This document shows, one piece after another, positions 1 to 5,391 of a DNA stretch of 14,356 bases. The notes beneath the pieces are model-generated. The model was not told the DNA's origin and searched no databases. It saw only the letters and a program-made list of their open reading frames with translations. The translations under genes were made by a program, and so were the position numbers. The stretch spans positions 1 through 14,356 of the forward strand of contig NZ_CAAGLX010000009.1 in assembly GCF_900770955.1 (NCBI RefSeq). The letters run 5' to 3'. Each line of letters begins with the position of its first letter. The stretch's first letter is position 1. The DNA is from an uncultured Phascolarctobacterium sp. GTDB taxonomy: Bacteria > Bacillota > Negativicutes > Acidaminococcales > Acidaminococcaceae.

Positions 1-112
<112 letters not shown>

Positions 113-113
113 G

Positions 114-150
114 AAAAAAAGAACTCACACAATGTGTGAGTTCTTTTTTT
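114..150 (+). terminator. Intrinsic terminator of the rRNA operon
   Basis: A perfect 10-bp stem (121-130 with 134-143) has a 3-nt loop, is extended by A7 on the left and T7 on the right, and ends in the T-tract at 144-150. It starts within a few bases of the 5S 3' end. Because the A-tract mirrors the T-tract it could also work in the reverse direction, but I see no gene on the minus strand that would need it. Confidence 0.93.
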
Positions 151-248
151 CTGTCTGCAGCCATCTTATGACCAGCAGCGGGCCTGGCTGCCCAGCCACC
201 GCATTTGAAGGAGCAAAGCGACGCGCAAATGCGTTTGTGGCGAGGCGT

Positions 249-277
249 GTCGTAAGTAAGCTTTGCTTACTTACGAC
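249..277. repeat. Perfect 13-bp inverted repeat, 3-nt loop
   Basis: GTCGTAAGTAAGC at 249-261 is exactly mirrored by its complement at 265-277 around TTT. The following sequence is ACT-free of any T-run (TGAGGATAG), so this is not an intrinsic terminator. It sits directly before the 5S-tail copy, inside the larger 153-298 element. Confidence 0.85.
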
Positions 278-278
278 T

Positions 279-294
279 GAGGATAGATAGCTGC
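279..294 (+). repeat. 16-nt copy of the 5S rRNA 3' tail
   Basis: GAGGATAGATAGCTGC occurs here and at 91-106 in the 5S gene, identical over 16 bases and diverging on both sides. It is not a second 5S gene because nothing upstream matches the conserved 5S core. It may be a remnant of rRNA-tail recombination. Confidence 0.85.
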
Positions 295-311
295 GGACTA
301 ACTTAGCTTAC

Positions 312-422
312 TACCGTATTTTCTCTGTTCGCGAGAGGTATATCGTTCCAGTCAGCAGCAATTTTCCCGTGCCTGTAGGGCACAACGCAAATTTCGCATG
401 GAACCAGAACGAAACTGCGGTA
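312..422. other. Possible folded segment in the spacer
   Basis: Nested complementarity is visible: TACCG at 312-316 with CGGTA at 418-422, continuing imperfectly inward; a small CTCT/AGAG hairpin at 323-326/334-337; GTTCCA at 345-350 with TGGAAC at 399-404; and GTGCC at 369-373 with GGCAC at 379-383. Together these could form a branched RNA upstream of the transporter promoter. The stems are short, so chance is a real alternative. Confidence 0.25.
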
Positions 423-660
423 AAATTTGTCAGATGGTAACATTTTGTTACGTCCCCTTGTTTCTATGGTACCAGATGCTCATTTGCTAAAATTGCTATT
501 CCTTGCACGATATATCCCTCGCTCAATTTATTAGAGCTTTGCGTGCGTATAAACTATGCGATGACCTGGAAGAAATATAGTTTTTCCCTTCATTTCTATA
601 AAACTCAAAAATCCTTACATAAAGGACAAATATTCGCATAAATCAAACGAAAGAAAAATA

Positions 661-689
661 TTGACAGTTTTAAGAAGAAATAGTATCAT
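661..689 (+). promoter_or_regulatory. Promoter of the MFS transporter gene
   Basis: A consensus -35 TTGACA (661-666) and a -10 TATCAT (684-689) are separated by 17 bp. Transcription would start near 696, giving a leader of about 60 nt. In that leader CTGTTC (699-704) can pair with GAACAG (723-728). Confidence 0.85.
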
Positions 690-758
690 TATTGTTAACT
701 GTTCGGTAGAAAATATATAAATGAACAGAATTTGTTTTTTATGAAGGGAAAGAGTACT

Positions 759-2006
759 ATGAAAATGACAAACTTCAGATGGAAGGTAGCGTGGTTGATT
801 TTTGCTATCAGCTTTGTATCCTACATGGATCGCGTTAACCTTTCTGTTGCAACACCCGTAATCATGAAGGAATTTGGCTTTACTAAAATAGATATGGGCC
901 TTATCCAGTCCTTCTTCTTCGCCGGTTATGCTTTGATGCAGGTTCCCGGCGGTATGGTTGCTGAAAAATTCGGCCATCGCTTTACCGGTTCTATTGCCTG
1001 CGCCTGGTGGTCAATCTTTACTGCTTTAACTGCAGTAGCAAGCGGTAAATATACCTTTGCAATTGTCCGCTTGATGTTTGGTCTGGGCGAAGCACCAATT
1101 TATCCTGCTTTTGCTATGGCAGAACACAAATGGTTTAATAAAGACGAAAAAGGCAAGGCAAGCTCCTTTATTCTTAACGGCTGCTTCTTTGGTCCTGTAG
1201 TCGGCCCTGCTGTTGTAGTATGGCTGATGACTACCTTTGGCTGGCATCATGTATTCCTCAGCTTCGGTGTAGTTGGTCTGCTTTTGGCTTGGGCCTGGCA
1301 TAAATATGTTACTGATGATCCGAAGGACAGTCCTTATGTTAATGAAGCAGAACTTGCTCACATTAACGAAGGTCGTGTGGAAGCAACCGGTGAAAAACAG
1401 ATTGCTCCCTGGGGCAAGCTGCTGCGTTCTTCCCAATTCTGGGCTTTGGGCATTCAGTTTTTGATTACCGACTATATCATGTACGTTTTCCTGGCCTGGC
1501 TGCCGATGTACCTCATGGAGGTGCATAAATTCTCCTTAGCGAAAATGGGTATCTGGGCAGCTGCTCCCTGGATTTCTCTGATGGCTGTAGTTACTCTTTG
1601 CGGTCACTATTCCGATAAGCTGTTGCGTAGCGGCATGTCTCAGAATATGGTCAAGACGGCAACCGGTGCTGCCGGTATCCTGCTGTGTGCCGGTGCATTG
1701 TACATTTCCACCCGTACTGCTGATCCGATGATGAATGTACTTTGGCTTTCCGTATCATTAGGCTCTCTCGGCCTGACCATGAGCGCTTCCTGGTCCAGCG
1801 TAATCACTATGGGTGGTAAATTTGCCGGTTCTGTATCCGGCTGGATGAACTTCTGGGGCAACATCGGCGGCGTTCTGGCTCCGACCGTTACCGCCTGGTT
1901 TGCAACTAACTATGGCTGGCAGGCTGCTTTGGCAGCAACTGCTGTAACCGGCATCTGCGGTGCTATTGCCTGGTTCTTTGTAAAGCCTGATAAAGCGATT
2001 GTATAA
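759..2006 (+). CDS. MFS transporter, anion:cation symporter (sugar-acid) family
   Basis: The 415-residue protein is a 12-helix major facilitator, most like the anion:cation symporter family that carries hexuronates, galactonate, glucarate and related organic anions with H+ or Na+. Family signatures seen are YMDRVNLSVA (22-31) in helix 1, GYALMQVPGG (56-65), the loop 2-3 basic motif around FGHR (71-74), and RLMFGLGEAPIYPA (104-117) in helix 4. A hydrophilic central loop lies near 180-225. The ATG at 759 was chosen because GAAGGGAAAGAG at 743-754 gives a well-spaced ribosome site; in-frame TTG 732 and ATG 741 would overlap or precede it. The gene stands alone between its own promoter and terminator, so context does not reveal the substrate. 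Family assignment is strong; substrate is unknown. Confidence 0.9.
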   Translation: MKMTNFRWKVAWLIFAISFVSYMDRVNLSVATPVIMKEFGFTKIDMGLIQSFFFAGYALMQVPGGMVAEKFGHRFTGSIACAWWSIFTALTAVASGKYTFAIVRLMFGLGEAPIYPAFAMAEHKWFNKDEKGKASSFILNGCFFGPVVGPAVVVWLMTTFGWHHVFLSFGVVGLLLAWAWHKYVTDDPKDSPYVNEAELAHINEGRVEATGEKQIAPWGKLLRSSQFWALGIQFLITDYIMYVFLAWLPMYLMEVHKFSLAKMGIWAAAPWISLMAVVTLCGHYSDKLLRSGMSQNMVKTATGAAGILLCAGALYISTRTADPMMNVLWLSVSLGSLGLTMSASWSSVITMGGKFAGSVSGWMNFWGNIGGVLAPTVTAWFATNYGWQAALAATAVTGICGAIAWFFVKPDKAIV

Positions 2007-2036
2007 ATAACAAAATATAAGTTGTAACGCTTTAGA

Positions 2037-2083
2037 ACAGACATCTCGACATGCTTTAAGTGTGTCGGCGATGTCTGTTTTTG
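2037..2083 (+). terminator. Intrinsic terminator after the MFS gene
   Basis: ACAGACATC (2037-2045) pairs with GATGTCTGT (2070-2078), with a further GACA/TGTC pairing inside the loop, and T5 follows at 2078-2082. It closes the single-gene transcript. Confidence 0.85.
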
Positions 2084-2102
2084 ATTAGGCTATTTCTTAT
2101 GC

Positions 2103-2131
2103 TGGACAAATAACGCAATATGCTGTATAAT
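2103..2131 (+). promoter_or_regulatory. Promoter of the queC-queT-queF operon
   Basis: TGGACA (2103-2108) and a perfect TATAAT (2126-2131) are 17 bp apart. Transcription would start around 2138, about 12 nt before the riboswitch aptamer. Confidence 0.85.
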
Positions 2132-2149
2132 ATCCTAGAAGTTCATAAC

Positions 2150-2192
2150 AGACAGTTCGTAACCATCCTGTCTATAAATAAAACTACGGGCG
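2150..2192 (+). promoter_or_regulatory. preQ1-I-type riboswitch aptamer
   Basis: The layout is that of the small preQ1-I class: a 6-bp P1 stem (AGACAG 2150-2155 with CTGTCT 2168-2173), a 12-nt loop beginning TTC and containing the conserved TAACCA-like C-rich part (2156-2167), and an A-rich tail TATAAATAAAACTA (2174-2187) that would form the pseudoknot and minor-groove contacts. It is followed by terminator hairpins and then by three queuosine-precursor genes, exactly the genes this riboswitch class controls. preQ1 binding is expected to switch the operon off. Confidence 0.88.
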
Positions 2193-2195
2193 ATG

Positions 2196-2219
2196 TACTG
2201 GCGCCGGCCGGTATTTTTT
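2196..2219 (+). terminator. Riboswitch-controlled terminator hairpin
   Basis: A GC-rich 7-bp stem (TACTGGC 2196-2202 with GCCGGTA 2207-2213, one T-G pair) with a 4-nt loop is followed by T6 (2214-2219). A competing pairing is visible: GTA and CATC of the aptamer loop (2159-2161, 2164-2167) with GATGTAC (2192-2198). It would block both the aptamer and this terminator, as an antiterminator should. Confidence 0.75.
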
Positions 2220-2227
2220 ATGTATGC

Positions 2228-2260
2228 AAGGATTTCGTCTGTAGATGACGGAATCCTTTT
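2228..2260 (+). terminator. Second hairpin in the que leader, terminator-like
   Basis: A 12-bp stem (2228-2239 with 2247-2258, one T-G pair) with a 7-nt loop is followed by TTTTATATTTT. The T-tract is interrupted, so termination may be partial. It lies only 9 nt after the first terminator and 42 nt before queC. Confidence 0.6.
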
Positions 2261-2301
2261 ATATTTTGTGGACTTTGCCCGCTCATTAATTGGGAGGAAA
2301 A

Positions 2302-2982
2302 ATGAAGGTTTTAGTATTATTAAGCGGTGGCGTAGACAGTTCAACCTGTCTGGCACTGGCAAAAGAAAAATACGGTGATAATGTTCTGGCCTTGTCGATG
2401 TCCTATGGTCAGAAGCATGCCAAGGAGCTTATGGCAGCGCAGGCTATTGCCGACTATTATCATGTAGAGCTGCTGCATATGGATTTGGCGAAGATTTTTG
2501 CGCACAGCAAATGCTCTCTGCTGCAGGGCTCGGAGGAAAGCGTTCCGCATGCGTCCTATGCAGAGCAGCTGCAGGAAAGCAAGGGTGAGCCTGTCAGCAC
2601 TTATGTGCCGTTCCGCAATGGTTTGTTTTTATCTGCTGCGGCAAGCATTGCCTTGGAATATGAATGCAATGAGATTTACTACGGTCCCCATGCCGATGAT
2701 GCTGCAGGCAACGCTTATCCTGATTGCAGTGTTGAATTTAATGAGTCGATGAATTTGGCGGTATATCTGGGAAGCGGCCGTAAGGTGCGTCTGGTTGCTC
2801 CCTTTGTTGACAAAACAAAGAAGGATATTGTTGCTGAGGGCTTGCGCTTAGGTGTTCCCTATGAGCTGACCTGGAGCTGTTATGACGGCGGCGAAAAGCC
2901 TTGTCATAAGTGCGGTACCTGTATTGACCGTGAAGCAGCCTTTGCTGCCAACGGTGTTGCTGATCCCTTAGCTAAGGATTAA
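2302..2982 (+). CDS. queC: 7-cyano-7-deazaguanine synthase QueC
   Basis: QueC converts 7-carboxy-7-deazaguanine to preQ0 (7-cyano-7-deazaguanine) using ATP and ammonia, a cytosolic step of queuosine biosynthesis. The 226-residue protein opens with the PP-loop ATP-pyrophosphatase motif LSGGVDSS (7-14) and has VPFRNG (102-107) and GPHADD (128-133). It ends with the zinc-binding cysteines C193, C201, C204 and C207. The ATG at 2302 starts the conserved MKVLVLLSGG and follows GGGAGG (2292-2297) at a short spacing of 4 nt; the upstream in-frame TTG at 2290 would overlap that site. It is first in a three-gene operon controlled by the preQ1 riboswitch. queD and queE, needed for the earlier steps, are not in the window. 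Confidence 0.97.
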   Translation: MKVLVLLSGGVDSSTCLALAKEKYGDNVLALSMSYGQKHAKELMAAQAIADYYHVELLHMDLAKIFAHSKCSLLQGSEESVPHASYAEQLQESKGEPVSTYVPFRNGLFLSAAASIALEYECNEIYYGPHADDAAGNAYPDCSVEFNESMNLAVYLGSGRKVRLVAPFVDKTKKDIVAEGLRLGVPYELTWSCYDGGEKPCHKCGTCIDREAAFAANGVADPLAKD

Positions 2983-2996
2983 AGGAGGTAAGGATA

Positions 2997-3497
2997 ATGA
3001 AGAGCTTAAGTAATCAAAAATTAGTATTTTCCGCGTTATGTATTGCATTATATATTGTTGTGATGATGTGCACCCAGAGCTTTGCATTTGGTCAGTACCA
3101 GATTCGTATTGCTACTGCGCTGTATGGTCTGAGTGCTATTTTCCCGTTTCTGGTGCTGCCGTTTGGCTTGGCAAACGTTGTCAGCAATACGGTGATGGGC
3201 GGTCTTGGTCTGCCGGATATTATCGGCGGCTTTATTGTAGGTATCGTAACAACCGGTATTATTGTTTTGGCAAAGCGTCGCGGCTGCGGCAACTGGATTA
3301 TCTGGGCAGCAGTAACCTTTGTACCGGGACTTGGTGTTCCTGTATGGCTGAGCGTTCTGCTGGATATTCCTTATATTGTACTGGCAAGCAGTCTGCTGAT
3401 TGGTCAGTGCATCTGCGGTATTGCGAGTGTAATGCTTGTTACCGCTTTGGAACGTGTAGGAGCAGGCAAGCTGTTTGCTTTTGATGGAGGTAAATAA
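2997..3497 (+). CDS. queT: Queuosine-precursor ECF transporter S component QueT
   Basis: This 166-residue, very hydrophobic protein matches the QueT family, the substrate-binding subunit of an energy-coupling-factor transporter believed to import preQ1 or related queuosine precursors. Characteristic stretches are FGQYQIRIATALYGL (31-45), FPFLVLPFGLAN (49-60) and GGLGLPDIIGGF (69-80), within about five membrane segments. It would work with the shared EcfA/EcfA'/EcfT module, which is not encoded here. The start ATG 2997 follows a very strong site (AAGGAGGT, 2982-2989), 14 nt after queC stops, and queF begins 2 nt after its own stop. Uptake and synthesis are therefore under one riboswitch. The family call is firm; the exact ligand is not proven. 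Confidence 0.92.
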   Translation: MKSLSNQKLVFSALCIALYIVVMMCTQSFAFGQYQIRIATALYGLSAIFPFLVLPFGLANVVSNTVMGGLGLPDIIGGFIVGIVTTGIIVLAKRRGCGNWIIWAAVTFVPGLGVPVWLSVLLDIPYIVLASSLLIGQCICGIASVMLVTALERVGAGKLFAFDGGK

Positions 3498-3499
3498 TA

Positions 3500-3997
3500 A
3501 TGACTAGTGGCAGAAGTAAAGAGGAATTGCAGGGCGTAAGCCTGTTAGGCAATAAAACTGCTTATAAAAGCGATTATGCGCCGGAGGTTCTGGAATCCTT
3601 CCCGAATAAGCATCCGCAAAATGATTACTGGGTTAAATTTAATTGCCCGGAATTCACCAGCCTTTGTCCGATGACGGGACAGCCTGACTTTGCGACCATC
3701 TACATTTCTTATGTACCGGATGAACGTCTGGTAGAAAGCAAATCCCTGAAGCTGTACTTGTTCAGCTTCCGTAATCATGGTGATTTCCATGAAGACTGCG
3801 TAAATATCATTATGAAGGATCTTATCAAGCTGATGGAGCCTAAATACATTGAGGTATGGGGAAAATTCCTGCCACGCGGCGGTCTGTCCATCGATCCGTA
3901 TGCCAACTACGGCAAGCCGGGAACCGAATGGGAGCAGGCTGCAAAGAAACGTCTTTTTATGCATGATATGTATCCCGAAACAGTCAATAACAGATAA
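3500..3997 (+). CDS. queF: NADPH-dependent 7-cyano-7-deazaguanine reductase QueF
   Basis: QueF reduces the nitrile of preQ0 to the aminomethyl group of preQ1 with two NADPH; it is a tunnelling-fold enzyme of the cytosol. At 165 residues it is the short, single-domain (Bacillus-type) form. Visible are the catalytic region FTSLCPMTGQPDF (52-64), with the nucleophile Cys56 and Asp63, and the family signature ESKSLKLYLFSFRNHGDFHE (79-98), with Glu79 and His97 in the substrate site. The ATG at 3500 is preceded by GGAGG (3486-3490) lying in the end of queT, so the two are translationally close. It completes the operon: QueC makes its substrate and its product preQ1 is the riboswitch ligand. Confidence 0.97.
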   Translation: MTSGRSKEELQGVSLLGNKTAYKSDYAPEVLESFPNKHPQNDYWVKFNCPEFTSLCPMTGQPDFATIYISYVPDERLVESKSLKLYLFSFRNHGDFHEDCVNIIMKDLIKLMEPKYIEVWGKFLPRGGLSIDPYANYGKPGTEWEQAAKKRLFMHDMYPETVNNR

Positions 3998-4006
3998 AAA
4001 GATTTC

Positions 4007-4037
4007 GAGCTGTTGCGTAAGCGGCAGCTCTTTTTTT
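4007..4037 (+). terminator. Intrinsic terminator of the que operon
   Basis: A 10-bp stem (4007-4016 with 4021-4030, two T-G pairs) is capped by a GTAA tetraloop and followed by T7 (4031-4037), 10 nt after the queF stop. Confidence 0.93.
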
Positions 4038-4173
4038 GCGCTTGCGAAATACCTCTGCTGATGAAAAATGTTTTCAGACAGCATAAGTTAGCGACGGCTA
4101 ATCAAAGAACGGTTTTTATAAATTTTTTTCGATAAACACTAATACAGCACTTTATTTATCAATTAGAGTATGC

Positions 4174-4179
4174 TATAAT
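4174..4179 (+). promoter_or_regulatory. Extended -10 promoter of the glycolytic operon
   Basis: TATAAT at 4174-4179 is preceded by TGC, giving the extended -10 form. At 17-bp spacing the -35 position (4151-4156, TTTATT) is poor. The start site would be near 4186, leaving a leader of about 88 nt before cggR that contains the operator-like repeats. Confidence 0.75.
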
Positions 4180-4220
4180 GAGCTATAGACAAATAATTCA
4201 CTTATTTGCATTGAATCTGT

Positions 4221-4262
4221 GGGACACGAAAAGTACCACGAGGGACAAAACACGTCGAGGGA
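4221..4262 (+). promoter_or_regulatory. Candidate CggR operator (tandem GGGAC repeats)
   Basis: GGGAC occurs at 4221-4225 and again at 4242-4246, 21 bp apart. Each is followed after 7 nt by GT(A/C)-type half sites (4233-4236 and 4254-4257), and a third partial copy GAGGGA lies at 4257-4262. The Bacillus CggR operator is likewise two direct repeats of a GGGAC...GTC unit about two helical turns apart, located between the promoter and cggR. Position, motif and spacing agree, so autoregulation is likely, possibly by blocking elongation. Confidence 0.7.
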
Positions 4263-4273
4263 TGTAACTGGTT

Positions 4274-5308
4274 ATGGATAGTATTATTAATCTGCAAAAG
4301 AAAATTGTGCCGGAGCTGACAGATTTGCTCGTACAGCGCTACCAGATTCTGCGTCAGGTAAGCCATGAAGCGCCTATAGGCCGACGTGCGCTGGCTGCAA
4401 GACTGGGACTGAGCGAAAGAGTGCTGCGTGCTCAGGTTGATTTTCTCAAGAAAAGCGGCTTGCTGGATTTTTCTTCCAGCGGCATGAGCGTTACTGATGA
4501 GGGTGCGGATATTCTTAAGGAGCTGGCAGATTATGTACGCAAGCTGCAGGATATTTCGTTTTTGGAAAATGCTCTCAGTGATACGCTGAAGATTGGCAAG
4601 GTTGTCATTCTTCCCGGTGATTCCGACCAGGAGGAGGTTGTAAAACGTGAAATCGGCCGTACTGCAGCACATATTCTCAGCAAACTGCTCAGCGATGGCA
4701 GCAAGCATATAGTTGCAGTCAGCGGCGGCACTACTATGGCGGCGATGGCAGCCAATGTTTCCGGCTCTCAGCCTAATACGGTGGTTGTACCGGCTCGCGG
4801 CGGCTTGGGTGATAATGTGGAATTGCAGGCCAATACGATTGCAACCGTTCTGGCGCAAAAGCTTGGGGCATCCTACCGTCAGCTTTACGTTCCCGACTGT
4901 GTAAGCGAGGATATCTTAAACAGTATTCTTAAAGAGGATATCGGTGTGCGCGCTGTTGTCGATATTATCAAGCAGGCAGACATTCTTGTCCACGGTGTAG
5001 GCCGTGCCAGTGTTATGGCAAGGCACAGACGCTTAGGCAGCGAGGTAATTGCCAAGCTGGAGGCAGACGGTGCTGTAGGCGAGGCCTTTGGTCAGTACTG
5101 TGCTTTAGACGGCAGACAGGTTTATATGACTAATAATGCCGGCCTGATGCTGCAGGATTTGCAGCACATAGGCACAATTATCGGTATTGCCGGAGGCAAA
5201 TCAAAGGCGGCAGCAATTTTATCGGTTATCCGTGCTTCCAGACAGGATATTTTGATTACTGACGAGGCCGCAGCGCATGAAATCCTTAAAATGGCGAAGG
5301 AGCAATAA
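4274..5308 (+). CDS. cggR: Central glycolytic genes regulator CggR
   Basis: This is a SorC/DeoR-type repressor of glycolytic genes, inactivated in Bacillus by fructose-1,6-bisphosphate. The 344-residue protein has an N-terminal winged-helix domain (about 18-85), with PIGRRALAARLGLSERVLR (34-52) as the helix-turn-helix, and a C-terminal sugar-phosphate domain. That domain carries GDSDQ (115-119), SGGTTMAAMA (150-159), VPARGGLG (172-179), LVHGVGRA (238-245) and AGGKSKA (306-312), all at the spacing seen in Bacillus CggR. The ATG 4274 matches the expected N-terminus; its ribosome site (GAGGGA, 4257-4262) is weak, distant and overlaps the putative operator, suggesting low translation. It heads the operon gap, pgk-tpi, gpmI, eno, the conserved Firmicute arrangement. 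Confidence 0.95.
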   Translation: MDSIINLQKKIVPELTDLLVQRYQILRQVSHEAPIGRRALAARLGLSERVLRAQVDFLKKSGLLDFSSSGMSVTDEGADILKELADYVRKLQDISFLENALSDTLKIGKVVILPGDSDQEEVVKREIGRTAAHILSKLLSDGSKHIVAVSGGTTMAAMAANVSGSQPNTVVVPARGGLGDNVELQANTIATVLAQKLGASYRQLYVPDCVSEDILNSILKEDIGVRAVVDIIKQADILVHGVGRASVMARHRRLGSEVIAKLEADGAVGEAFGQYCALDGRQVYMTNNAGLMLQDLQHIGTIIGIAGGKSKAAAILSVIRASRQDILITDEAAAHEILKMAKEQ

Positions 5309-5391
5309 GCTAAACGCCGCGCTTTATTAATTTGTTGCTAAGCACATTCGTGCAAAATTTAGATTCTCTCAGAATTAAGGAGGAAATTATT
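5309..5391 (+). promoter_or_regulatory. cggR-gap intercistronic region with small hairpins
   Basis: Two short stems, GCAC/GTGC (5342-5345/5350-5353) and ATTCT/AGAAT (5363-5367/5371-5375), lie just before the strong ribosome site AAGGAGG (5377-5383) of gap. There is no convincing promoter. In Bacillus the cggR-gapA junction is cleaved so that gap mRNA outlives cggR mRNA; a similar role here is only a guess. Confidence 0.35.

Larger units (their letters stand above)
153..298. other. 146-nt inverted-repeat element or structured RNA candidate
   Basis: The ends are complementary: 153-161 pairs with 290-298 (9 bp, one G-U), then one mismatch, then 163-166 with 285-288. Inside are three further hairpins: 185-190/193-198; CGCATTTG at 200-207 with CAAATGCG at 226-233, extended outward by CCAC/GTGG; and a perfect 13-bp stem at 249-261/265-277. 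The right arm contains a 16-nt copy of the 5S rRNA tail. Enclosed ends with nested stems suit either a non-coding RNA or a small non-coding repeat (MITE/REP-like). I do not recognise it, and I see neither a clear promoter nor a T-tract after position 298. Confidence 0.4.
151..660. other. Gene-free spacer after the rRNA operon
   Basis: I see no credible coding region or tRNA on either strand here. The sequence is not featureless: it holds a 146-nt inverted-repeat element (153-298), a second potentially folded segment (312-422) and a small hairpin GTAAC-N5-GTTAC at 437-451. From about 470 onward it becomes AT-rich and leads into the promoter of the transporter gene. Confidence 0.7.

Noticed and set aside
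295..425. A second rRNA, a tRNA, 6S or SRP RNA in the spacer
   Set aside because: No conserved 5S core, no T-arm motif GTTCRA in a cloverleaf context, and no SRP GGAA/tetraloop region could be found.
615..977. 120-codon minus-strand frame reaching into the spacer before the MFS gene
   Set aside because: It covers the consensus promoter and leader of the transporter on the other strand and shows no motif; its end is a low-complexity Phe/Leu/Ile run from AT-rich DNA.
2193..2378. 61-codon plus-strand frame through the que leader
   Set aside because: It runs through both terminator hairpins and out of frame into queC; the leader is explained by the riboswitch.
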